A stretch of 13,012 nucleotides of DNA from assembly GCA_029555925.1 (NCBI GenBank), contig JAKPQU010000087.1:1-13012 (forward strand), read 5' to 3'. Below are positions 1-6,112 of the stretch, piece after piece (the stretch's first letter is position 1; each line of letters starts with the position of its first letter). The DNA is from Bacillota bacterium. GTDB lineage: Bacteria > Eremiobacterota > SpSt-956 > JAKJGF01. The translations under genes and the position numbers were made by a program. Below the pieces are notes generated by a model. That model ran no database searches. It worked only from the letters and a program-made list of their open reading frames with translations, and was not told the DNA's origin.

Positions 1-11
1 AACCATTTATC

Positions 12-190
12 AGCTTCTGCCTGACAGGCTCTTACGAAGAAAAATAATTTGCCTTATTTAATTTGTTTTGCAGACAATAAATTAACCACTGGTTAATTTC
101 TAATACTATAGAAAAAACTAATTTTTCTTCTCCAGAGCCTGTCAGTCAGAAGCTTTTTATGGATACCCTTTTACCTGTTACGGTACTAAG
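12..190. repeat. Fold-back (MITE-like) repeat, copy 1
   Basis: Bases 12-31 (AGCTTCTGCCTGACAGGCTC) are the reverse complement of 135-154 with one mismatch. The arms continue inward through GAAGAAAAAT (36-45) against its complement just before 134, giving imperfect terminal inverted repeats of about 39 bp around a unit of about 143 bp. The centre (79-99) is a 21-nt palindrome, AAATTAACCA and its complement around one C. There is no ORF, so the element would be non-autonomous. Bases 51-190 recur in inverted orientation, gaplessly, at 12873-13012. The shared sequence includes 36 bp (155-190) outside the fold-back, so the true repeat unit is larger than the hairpin. Confidence 0.85.
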
Positions 191-263
191 GATTTTAAGA
201 CTAAATTGAGTCAGATAATAAGACGGCATTTTAAGCCTTCTAATCTGTAAGGAAGTGAAAAAA

Positions 264-752
264 ATGGAAGAAACAATAATTAATGTCAGTGTTGAAGAAA
301 TCGGAGAAGCAATAATAGATCTGCTTACAAATGAATTGCCGGGAGTAATTAATCAGGTAAACGCTTTTAAGAGTGACGGATTACTTGTTAAAACAAACGT
401 AACTATAAAATACGATTCGCCGTTAACAGGATTTACTTTGCTTGATACTGGCGAATATCCTGCTATTTTTGTTGAACCGGTAAAAAAGAAATCACAGGAT
501 TACGATACAGACGGATTTAGTTTTGCTATATCTGGTTGGGTAAGAGAAGAAAATGTGAAAAATATCGTAAAAATAAGAGACAGATTTGCTCTTGCGGTAG
601 AGACGACTTTAAAAAAAGATTTGACTCTTGGTGGTGTTGTAGGTGGAGGAATGGTTGGAGAGATAGACTATTCCGATCCTCTGGGAAATAGAAAAAGAGA
701 TCAATCAGGAAATTATATAGCTTTTGCTATTGAAATTTCTTATATAAATTAA
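264..752 (+). CDS. Phage tail terminator-like protein
   Basis: A 162-residue acidic protein with no signal peptide. Its pattern is an N-terminal helix (VSVEEIGEAIIDLL), a strand-rich middle with YPAIFVEP near residue 70, then a helix followed by a Gly-rich turn (LTLGGVVGGG) and a C-terminal strand (YIAFAIEISYI). This layout fits the tail-terminator / minor tail proteins of siphophages, which bind the top of the tail tube. The gene after it looks like a tail tube protein, and terminator-then-tube is the usual order. ATG at 264 is chosen over the in-frame GTG at 255 because AAGGAAG (249-255) lies 8 nt before it. The family call rests on pattern and gene order, not a unique motif. Confidence 0.5.
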   Translation: MEETIINVSVEEIGEAIIDLLTNELPGVINQVNAFKSDGLLVKTNVTIKYDSPLTGFTLLDTGEYPAIFVEPVKKKSQDYDTDGFSFAISGWVREENVKNIVKIRDRFALAVETTLKKDLTLGGVVGGGMVGEIDYSDPLGNRKRDQSGNYIAFAIEISYIN

Positions 753-767
753 AAGGAGTTGATATAA

Positions 768-1673
768 ATGGGTTTTTCTTCAACAAAAAGAAAGAATAGA
801 AAAGTAATAGGCAATTGTTTGGTTCAGTATAAACTTATATCAGACCCGGATTACCCCGAAGCCGAGCGATTTTCTCATCTGATTGATTTCGGTTCTATTA
901 AAGACCCGAAATTTTCCACAAAGAGGACGATAATTTCTGATAAAGACGGCATCCCGGAAGCAGAAGAAGTATCAGACGTTACATGTGAAGAATGCACAGT
1001 AACATTAACACTCGGTGAGCAGTCTCCAAAAGAGAAGAAAGCAAGAATAGGTGGCGGAACTATTGGGAGTTCTGCAGCAGTTCCAGCAAAACCTGAAACA
1101 GAATACAAACAACTTACTGCAGAAGCTTTTGAAGCTCTTCTCGGTAAAGGTGCAACCAATATTGTAGTTACTGAAATCGACCAGACGACATTATTGCCTG
1201 CTGCCACGCCTGTTACTTTTACCCTTGATACAGATTATAAAGTTGGGACAAAAGAAGGTTGTACGGCAATCAGAAGAATTGACAGGGGAGCAATCCTTGA
1301 TCCAGTAACACTTGTAAAGACCGGCAATGGAATTGCAGATGATGAAATTGTAAAAGTTACTTATACATGGGATAAACCTGCATGTGAAACTTATACCTAT
1401 GGCGGTCAGAATACGATTAATTATTATCGTTTAAGATTAGTGAAACAGGAAAGAACTGGTAATAAACGGCAGGTTATATGGATATGGGAAGCTTATTCTG
1501 ATGGGCAGGATTTAGTTGAATTCCTAGAAGATAATTCTCATAAGAAAAATTATAGCAAAGGTTATGATGAATTCGGAAACGAGATTGAAGAGTGCAAAAT
1601 CCTGCTGAAAAATGCAAAAGTTGATTGGAATTTAATTGATAAAATAGTGGGGGTGATTAATAGTTTTAAGTGA
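768..1673 (+). CDS. Phage major tail tube-like protein
   Basis: A 301-residue soluble protein, 15 bp downstream of the preceding tail gene, with a good ribosome site (AAAGGAG) before ATG. Residues 1-90 and 205-290 are strand-rich and resemble phage tail tube proteins. Between them, after a Gly/Ala/Pro linker (about 95-110), residues about 148-202 carry a pattern common in phage structural proteins: DTDYKVGTKEG, then IRRIDRGAI, then IVKVTYTW (form 'DYxVd..tG.I.RI..GaI..g..v.V.Yt'). I take this as an inserted or appended beta-sandwich. The gene stops 6 bp before the convergent chromosomal gene's stop codon. No further phage gene follows, so the pair looks like a remnant, although upstream phage genes could lie outside the window. 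Confidence 0.6.
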   Translation: MGFSSTKRKNRKVIGNCLVQYKLISDPDYPEAERFSHLIDFGSIKDPKFSTKRTIISDKDGIPEAEEVSDVTCEECTVTLTLGEQSPKEKKARIGGGTIGSSAAVPAKPETEYKQLTAEAFEALLGKGATNIVVTEIDQTTLLPAATPVTFTLDTDYKVGTKEGCTAIRRIDRGAILDPVTLVKTGNGIADDEIVKVTYTWDKPACETYTYGGQNTINYYRLRLVKQERTGNKRQVIWIWEAYSDGQDLVEFLEDNSHKKNYSKGYDEFGNEIEECKILLKNAKVDWNLIDKIVGVINSFK

Positions 1674-1679
1674 AATATT

Positions 1680-3092
1680 TTAGGGTAAGGTGTCCTTTAC
1701 ACATCGAAAGCCTATCATAAAATTCCTTGTACCGGGGAATTCTGCAAGCTTAATAGAGGCTCTCAGATAGGCGGGATTTTCGTAGTACCATGAGCCTCCT
1801 TTTAAGATTTTCTTCTCGCCTTTTTCGGGGCCTTTCGGGTTTTCAGAAGGACTGTAATTATAATAATCCTTTGAATACCAGTCAGAACACCATTCCCATA
1901 CATTTCCCGACATATCCATAACTCCGAAAGGAGAAGCGCCATCAGGAATTTTCCCTGCAGGTATTGTACCACGTCCGTTAAAGAAATCCGGCATAAATCC
2001 GAGGAGATAGGACAGGTTTAATCTTGCATTATTGCAGTAATTATCATTCCATTTATTTCCCCATGGAAAAATCCTTTTATCCGTTCCTCTGCAGGCATAT
2101 TCCCATTCGGCTTCAGACGGCAGACGCTTACCTGCCCATGTTGCATAGGCTTTTGCATCATTCCATGTAACATGAACTACAGGATGATCCATTTTCCCTT
2201 TCACAGAACTTCCCGGCCCCAGAGGATGAGACCAGTCAGCACCTGAAACCTTCTTCCAGTCGGAACCTTCCCATAAAACTGAAAAACCTTCCCTTTCCGC
2301 ATCTGTCTTATAGCCGGTAGAGTCAACAAATTTTTTAAAGGTTTCATTTGTAACTTCATATTTATCTATATAAAATTCTTTCACATATACTTCATGTGCA
2401 GGCAATTCATCGGTAAACCAGTTTCGTTCCACTTCTGTCCACCCTGCCTCTTTCGACATATTAACTGCATCGGAAAGCTCTTTTTCACTGCTTCCCATGG
2501 TAAATTTGCCGGCATGTATAAGGATCATATCATCTGATTGTACAGGAGAAGGAGTCGGTTTCACCGAAACCTTCTCTGTAGGAGAAGGTTTTGCAGAAGG
2601 ATGACCTGCGGCAAGTTCTTTCTCGTAAGATATTTTTACATCTCCTGAACTTATACTTATGAGTTTTTCAAGGGTTTTTTTATATTTCTGGATTTCATTT
2701 TTACCGTAAAAGATTCCCTTTGCCTGGCCAAGCCATTTAATTGCCTGCTCAGACTTTCCCATATCTACATAACAGCTTCCTATATTATAACAGGCCTCCC
2801 CGAAACCTGCCTGAAATTCAAGGGCTTTTTTGTAATTCTTTATGGCTGATTCATAATTTCTCAGAGCATGGTAGGCTTTTCCCATCTGATAATAAGCCTG
2901 GCTGCAGGAAGGATCTTTTTTTATTGCCTTCTCAAGCCTGGAAATAGCATCATCATAAAGTCCTTTTTTTATGAGACTTTCTGCTTCATTTACAATCTTC
3001 TGGACTTCAGACGAAGTCTGAGCTTTTGTAAGATAAAAACCTGAAAAAGATATTACCAGTAATATAAAAACAGCTATTTTAATAAATTTCAT
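1680..3092 (-). CDS. Exported TPR protein with FGE-sulfatase (SUMF1-like) domain
   Basis: 470 residues. Residues 1-24 form a Sec signal peptide (K-rich start, hydrophobic FILLVISFSGFYL, then KAQ), so the protein is exported. About 30-145 are three or more tetratricopeptide repeats (e.g. GLYDDAISRLEKAIKKDP, NYESAIKNYKKALEFQ). About 163-186 is a Pro/Ser linker. About 189-467 is a formylglycine-generating-enzyme fold: AGKFTMGS, YEVTNETFKKFV, VTWNDAKAYATWAGKRLPSE, EWEYACRG, DMSGNVWEWCSDWY, LKGGSWYY and a final GFRC. The two cysteines that make true FGE an oxidase (after GGSYM and SY in the human enzyme) align here with Tyr437 and Tyr442. A binding or scaffold role is therefore more likely than sulfatase maturation. 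No clear ribosome site precedes ATG, and the region upstream is the heptad array at 3122-3219. Confidence 0.85.
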   Translation of the reverse strand: MKFIKIAVFILLVISFSGFYLTKAQTSSEVQKIVNEAESLIKKGLYDDAISRLEKAIKKDPSCSQAYYQMGKAYHALRNYESAIKNYKKALEFQAGFGEACYNIGSCYVDMGKSEQAIKWLGQAKGIFYGKNEIQKYKKTLEKLISISSGDVKISYEKELAAGHPSAKPSPTEKVSVKPTPSPVQSDDMILIHAGKFTMGSSEKELSDAVNMSKEAGWTEVERNWFTDELPAHEVYVKEFYIDKYEVTNETFKKFVDSTGYKTDAEREGFSVLWEGSDWKKVSGADWSHPLGPGSSVKGKMDHPVVHVTWNDAKAYATWAGKRLPSEAEWEYACRGTDKRIFPWGNKWNDNYCNNARLNLSYLLGFMPDFFNGRGTIPAGKIPDGASPFGVMDMSGNVWEWCSDWYSKDYYNYSPSENPKGPEKGEKKILKGGSWYYENPAYLRASIKLAEFPGTRNFMIGFRCVKDTLP

Positions 3093-3121
3093 AATTTTTG
3101 TGCCCAGTGACGGCTGGTTTC

Positions 3122-3219
3122 GTAATGCGTGATACTATAATAGTAACGCGTGACGCGTTAAATTTCACCCATCACTCTTCATCCGTCACCCTTCACCGCT
3201 CACCGCTCACCTCTCACTA
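3122..3219 (+). repeat. Type 1 heptad array A (14 units, strand-switching)
   Basis: Fourteen consecutive 7-bp units in one unbroken register. The first half reads GTNACGC/GTNATNC-like units (3122-3163). The second half (3164-3219) reads TTCACCC, CTCACCG and similar, which is the same motif on the other strand. Unit three is TATAATA, so this core holds a TATAAT (3136-3141) pointing toward the response regulator gene. Two further units at 3100-3113 (GTGCCCA, GTGACGG) are out of register by 1 bp. The array lies between the divergent TPR/FGE and response regulator genes. Its reverse complement matches array B (4018-4122), with one extra whole 7-bp unit. Confidence 0.85.
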
Positions 3220-3245
3220 CTTTATTTACTATAAAACAAATTTAT

Positions 3246-3264
3246 GTTATATATATAATATAAC
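3246..3264. promoter_or_regulatory. AT-rich palindrome upstream of response regulator gene
   Basis: Perfect 7-bp arms (GTTATAT and ATATAAC) around ATATA, 80 bp before the response regulator start. It could be an operator for that OmpR-type regulator or for the divergent gene. This is inference from position and symmetry; low-complexity AT palindromes also arise by chance. Confidence 0.35.
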
Positions 3265-3316
3265 AGGGCTTTAAAAAAGTCGATAAGTTTTTATAAAAAA
3301 TCCATATGATACAGCA

Positions 3317-3334
3317 TATAATTTTAGCGGAGGG
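3317..3334 (+). promoter_or_regulatory. Possible -10 box and ribosome site for the response regulator
   Basis: TATAAT at 3317-3322 is close to consensus for a -10 element, but I see no good TTGACA at the right distance. GGAGGG at 3329-3334 lies 9 nt before ATG 3344 and is a strong Shine-Dalgarno site that fixes this start. If the TATAAT were used, transcription would begin almost at the ribosome site, so a promoter further upstream is equally possible. Confidence 0.35.
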
Positions 3335-3343
3335 CTCTAAAAA

Positions 3344-4021
3344 ATGAAAATTATTCTCATAGATGATGATGACAAACTTTTAAATCTTCTGGACGAATAT
3401 CTTTCAGCAAATGAACTGGAAGTTTATAAAGCAAATTCAGGTCTTAAAGGTCTTGAGATGATAAAACAAGAAAAATTCGACATTGCAGTTCTGGATGTTA
3501 TGATGCCCGGTCTTGACGGTATTGAGACTTTAAAGGAAATAATGAAATCTCACAGTTATCTCCCTGTTATTATGCTGACAGCAAGAGGTGATGAAACAGA
3601 CCGGATCATAGGACTTGAAGTGGGAGCAGACGATTATATGGCAAAACCTTTCAGTCCCAGAGAATTACTGGCAAGAATAAAGGCAGTTACAAGAAGGAAG
3701 AAAAAAATTAATAGAGACGAAGAAATTATACATGATTTAATAGAACTGGACACAAATAAAAGAGAAGCCATATTCAACGGAAAGCCTGTAGAACTGACAG
3801 GCGCAGAATTCGATATACTCACTATTCTGGTTCAAAATAAAGGTATGGTTCTATCAAGAGACAGAATAATGGATCTGGCAAGAGGTAAAGACTTTATGGC
3901 CTTTGATCGTTCCATAGATGTACATATAAGCCACTTAAGGCAGAAACTTGAAAAAGATCCGAAAAATCCTGAAATTATAAAAACTATATGGGGTATAGGT
4001 TACCTTTACAGCGGAGAGTGA
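3344..4021 (+). CDS. OmpR/PhoB-family response regulator
   Basis: 225 residues, full length for the family. Residues 1-115 are a receiver domain: acidic cluster Asp7-Asp10, phosphoacceptor Asp51 (in AVLDVMMPG), Thr79 (MLTA) and Lys101 (AKPF). Residues about 125-223 are a winged-helix DNA-binding domain with the typical signatures LTGAEFDILTIL, SRDRIMDLARG, RSIDVHISHLRQKL and IKTIWGIGYLY. It should bind DNA as a dimer after phosphorylation by the kinase encoded next. The stop codon TGA lies inside the first unit of the heptad array that separates the two genes, an unusually wide spacing (112 bp) for a regulator-kinase pair. Confidence 0.95.
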   Translation: MKIILIDDDDKLLNLLDEYLSANELEVYKANSGLKGLEMIKQEKFDIAVLDVMMPGLDGIETLKEIMKSHSYLPVIMLTARGDETDRIIGLEVGADDYMAKPFSPRELLARIKAVTRRKKKINRDEEIIHDLIELDTNKREAIFNGKPVELTGAEFDILTILVQNKGMVLSRDRIMDLARGKDFMAFDRSIDVHISHLRQKLEKDPKNPEIIKTIWGIGYLYSGE

Positions 4022-4122
4022 AGGGTGAGTAGTGAAGAGTAAATGGTGAAGGGTAAATTTTACGCGTCACGATTATAGTATCAAGCATCACGACCCACCC
4101 GTTATGCATCACGATTTAAAGG
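4018..4122 (+). repeat. Type 1 heptad array B (15 units, strand-switching)
   Basis: Fifteen consecutive 7-bp units in perfect register. Six GTGANNN/GTAANNN units (4018-4059, e.g. GTGAAGG, GTGAGTA) are followed by nine of the TCACNNN type (e.g. TCACGAT, TCACGAC). The switch point is the core AATTTTACGCGTCACGAT, followed by TATAGTA. The first unit contains the response regulator's stop codon, and the last abuts the kinase's ribosome site. The array is homologous to array E (8831-8900) in direct orientation and to array A (3122-3219) inverted. Confidence 0.88.
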
Positions 4123-4125
4123 GAG
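4106..4125 (+). promoter_or_regulatory. Repeat edge fused to kinase ribosome site
   Basis: GCATCACGATTTAAAGGGAG: the last heptad unit leads directly into the Shine-Dalgarno GGGAG (4121-4125), 8 nt before ATG 4134. The same junction, TCAC(A/G)ATTT then AAGGAG, precedes two minus-strand genes (8113-8134 and 8720-8737). Confidence 0.6.
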
Positions 4126-4133
4126 AATATTTT

Positions 4134-5477
4134 ATGAAAATATCACGTTTATATATAAAACTGTACTTTTATTTTCTGGCTGTATTACTCATTATATTAG
4201 TGATAATTCCTGTTATATTTTTCTTTTCCGTAGAAAAACCTCATAAAAATTTGTTTGAAAAAAGGATGCTTCTTTTTACTTCCATAGTGGCGGATTCATT
4301 GTTTGAAAAAGATCTGAAGAAAGCTGTCAATCATATGGCAGAAGAGACAAAGTCAGAGATAACAATTTATGACCCTCATGGTAAAGTAATGATAAGTTCA
4401 TCGGAAAAAGCAGAAAATCTGACGGAAGAATTGATGAAAAAAGTAGATAAACACGGTTCTTACAGGGAAATATCCGGAAAGAAACATGGACTTTTTTTTC
4501 TTACCGCTGTTCAGAAACCTGCCGGCTACTATATATCCGTTTCGGTAGAAGGAGACGAGGACAGGAGGCATCATTTTTTTCTGTGGCTTATTTCTTTATG
4601 TATCTTACTTTCTCTCTTAATATATCCCCTGGCAATGAATATAACGCGACCACTTGAAAGAATAACAGAAAAGGCAATAAAATTCTCCCAGGGAAATTTC
4701 AGCGTTTTTGAAGGACATAAGAAAAAACAGAATGGAGACGAAATTGCACGACTAGATAATGCTTTCAACCACATGGCAGGAGAACTTATAGCCATGATAG
4801 AAACAAAAAAAGAACTCCTTTCCGACATATCTCATGAACTGGGTTCTCCCCTTGCAAGAATGAAGGTCGCCCTGGAAATTATTCAGGATAAAATAGAAAA
4901 AAATAAAATTCCTTCCATGGAAAATATAAAAAGTATCTCCGATGATATAGATGAAATGGCGGTACTGGTAAAAGAACTGCTTGAATTCTCAAAAATGGAT
5001 CTGAGAAATTATACATTGAACTTGAAATCTGTAAATTTAGAGGAACTTGTTTCCATTTCCATTAAAAATTTTGAAAACCTTGCCTCTAAAAAACATATAA
5101 CAATAGAACTGAAAAAGGAGGGAGACATACACGAAATATCCGGAGACGGGGAAAAAATATGCAGAGTCCTTACAAATCTCCTGTCAAATGCCATTAAATA
5201 TTCTCCAGAAAATGGAAAAATCACAGTAATCCTGAAAGGTGAAAAGGAATTTTCTTCTGTTTCCGTAATAGATGAGGGGGCGGGAATAGGAGAAGAAAAC
5301 AGTGAAAAAATATTCGAGCCTTTTTTCAGAGAAGATCCGTCAAGAACAAGAGGAACAGGAGGAACAGGACTGGGTCTTGCTATTGCTAAAAAGATAGTAG
5401 ATCTGCACAGGGGAAACATATGGGTGGAAAACCCGGGAAAAAAAGGAGCAATTATAACATTCCGACTTTACAGGTGA
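4134..5477 (+). CDS. Two-component sensor histidine kinase (HAMP, HisKA, HATPase)
   Basis: 447 residues from the chosen ATG. Transmembrane helix 1 is about residues 8-32. A small extracytoplasmic sensor region of about 110 residues follows, then transmembrane helix 2 (about 148-170), HAMP (about 170-225), and the dimerization/phosphoacceptor helix with His234 in DISHELGSPLARMK. The ATPase domain has the N box (LLSNAIKYSPE, Asn352), G1 box DEGAGIG (Asp380), F box EPFFR, and G2 box GTGGTGLGLAIAKK. It should phosphorylate the upstream OmpR-type regulator. The longer frame from ATG 4104 would add ten residues encoded by the heptad array, so it is rejected: GGGAG at 4121-4125 fits ATG 4134. The signal is unknown; there is no recognisable sensor fold. 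Confidence 0.95.
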   Translation: MKISRLYIKLYFYFLAVLLIILVIIPVIFFFSVEKPHKNLFEKRMLLFTSIVADSLFEKDLKKAVNHMAEETKSEITIYDPHGKVMISSSEKAENLTEELMKKVDKHGSYREISGKKHGLFFLTAVQKPAGYYISVSVEGDEDRRHHFFLWLISLCILLSLLIYPLAMNITRPLERITEKAIKFSQGNFSVFEGHKKKQNGDEIARLDNAFNHMAGELIAMIETKKELLSDISHELGSPLARMKVALEIIQDKIEKNKIPSMENIKSISDDIDEMAVLVKELLEFSKMDLRNYTLNLKSVNLEELVSISIKNFENLASKKHITIELKKEGDIHEISGDGEKICRVLTNLLSNAIKYSPENGKITVILKGEKEFSSVSVIDEGAGIGEENSEKIFEPFFREDPSRTRGTGGTGLGLAIAKKIVDLHRGNIWVENPGKKGAIITFRLYR

Positions 5478-5562
5478 TTTATCAGTCTGCAAAATAATTT
5501 TCAAATTTCAAAAAAATTATTATAAATACTATAAAATTTTAAAAAGGATTTTTCCATATTTG

Positions 5563-5594
5563 TAGAATAAAAATATTCTATAGAATAAAAATAT
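5563..5594. promoter_or_regulatory. AT-rich palindrome with direct repeat upstream of receiver gene
   Basis: TAGAATA / TATTCTA arms around AAAA (5563-5580) form a perfect palindrome. TAGAATAAAAATAT occurs twice, 18 bp apart (5563-5576 and 5581-5594). The pair lies in the 203-bp gap between the kinase and the lone receiver gene and could be an operator or promoter region. The function is a guess. The rest of the gap up to 5610 is plain AT-rich sequence. Confidence 0.35.
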
Positions 5595-5610
5595 ATAGAA
5601 GTATTTTGCT

Positions 5611-5642
5611 ATTGCGGGATGGGTAGCGACGAAGCAATCCCG
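5611..5642. repeat. REP-like short hairpin repeat
   Basis: ATTGCGGGAT, then GTAGCGACGAAGCAATCCCG: CGGGAT (5615-5620) pairs with ATCCCG (5637-5642). The wording 'ATTGCG... GTAGCGACGAAGCAATC' matches, from memory, a short intergenic repeat seen in many unrelated bacterial genomes. It is more GC-rich than the surrounding DNA. Confidence 0.5.
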
Positions 5643-5680
5643 ACAGTTTCTGGCATAATGACGGGTACCGGGAGGAATTT

Positions 5681-6070
5681 ATGGATAAAAAGAAAAAACT
5701 TATACTTATAGTAGATGATGACGAGCATATAAACAAGGTTCTGAAACTTACACTTGAATCCGAAGGTTATGACGTTATGTCTGCCATGAGTGCAGAAGAA
5801 GCTTTCGGATATATTGGATTTCGAAAACCTGATTTAATTATCTGTGATATAATGATGCCGGAAAAAGACGGTCATGCTTTTCTGAAAGAATTGAGAGAAA
5901 ACCCCGAAAACGGAGATATAATAGTCATAATGCTTACTGCTCTGAGTGATTTTGAAAATATAAGAAAGACTGTTTCTGCAGGGGTTTATGATTATCTGAC
6001 AAAACCAATAGAAGCTCCCAAATTAATAGGTATCGTACGAAACGCCTTCAATGAATTCTACCAGTGGTGA
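5681..6070 (+). CDS. Single-domain response regulator (CheY-like receiver)
   Basis: 129 residues, receiver domain only. Acidic pocket Asp12-Asp14, phosphoacceptor Asp56 (IICDIMMPEKDG), Thr86 (MLTALS) and Lys108 (LTKPIE) are all present. No output domain follows, so it acts by protein contact or as a phosphate relay. GGAGG (5671-5675) 5 nt before ATG fixes the start. It lies 203 bp after the kinase, on the same strand, with its own AT-rich upstream region, so it may be transcribed separately. Whether the adjacent kinase is its partner cannot be told from sequence. Confidence 0.93.
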   Translation: MDKKKKLILIVDDDEHINKVLKLTLESEGYDVMSAMSAEEAFGYIGFRKPDLIICDIMMPEKDGHAFLKELRENPENGDIIVIMLTALSDFENIRKTVSAGVYDYLTKPIEAPKLIGIVRNAFNEFYQW

Positions 6071-6072
6071 TA

Positions 6073-6102
6073 GTAGAGACGTGCCCCCTGGCACGTCTCT
6101 AC
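6073..6102. terminator. Perfect 13-bp stem hairpin, possible bidirectional terminator or REP-like repeat
   Basis: GTAGAGACGTGCC (6073-6085) pairs perfectly with GGCACGTCTCTAC (6090-6102) around a CCCT loop. It lies in the 42-bp gap between two convergent genes, where it could end transcription from both sides. There is no proper T-run directly after the stem on the plus strand (CGCCAAAAAATTAATTTT follows), so it may instead be a dispersed palindromic repeat. GTAGAGACG...CGTCTCTAC palindromes are, from memory, a common intergenic repeat in several phyla. Confidence 0.65.
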
Positions 6103-6112
6103 CGCCAAAAAA

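Noticed and set aside
1..160. TTTAT target duplication around the fold-back repeat
   Set aside because: The right-hand flank is part of the sequence shared by both copies, so TTTAT at 6-10 and 156-160 cannot be trusted as a duplication.
255..263. GTG start at 255 for the first tail gene
   Set aside because: The GTG overlaps the Shine-Dalgarno sequence; ATG 264 has correct spacing.
875..1207. Minus-strand frame within the tail tube gene
   Set aside because: Shadow of the real gene: no ribosome site and no protein-like domain pattern. The same applies to other frames opposite the kinase, HD and helicase genes.
1680..2530. Active sulfatase-modifying enzyme
   Set aside because: Both catalytic cysteines are replaced and no sulfatase gene is in the window.
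3122..3219. CRISPR array
   Set aside because: Units are 7 bp and directly adjacent, with no spacers of 25-40 bp, and no cas genes are nearby.
4104..4133. Kinase starting at ATG 4104
   Set aside because: The ten extra residues are translated heptad array, and the good ribosome site (4121-4125) serves ATG 4134.
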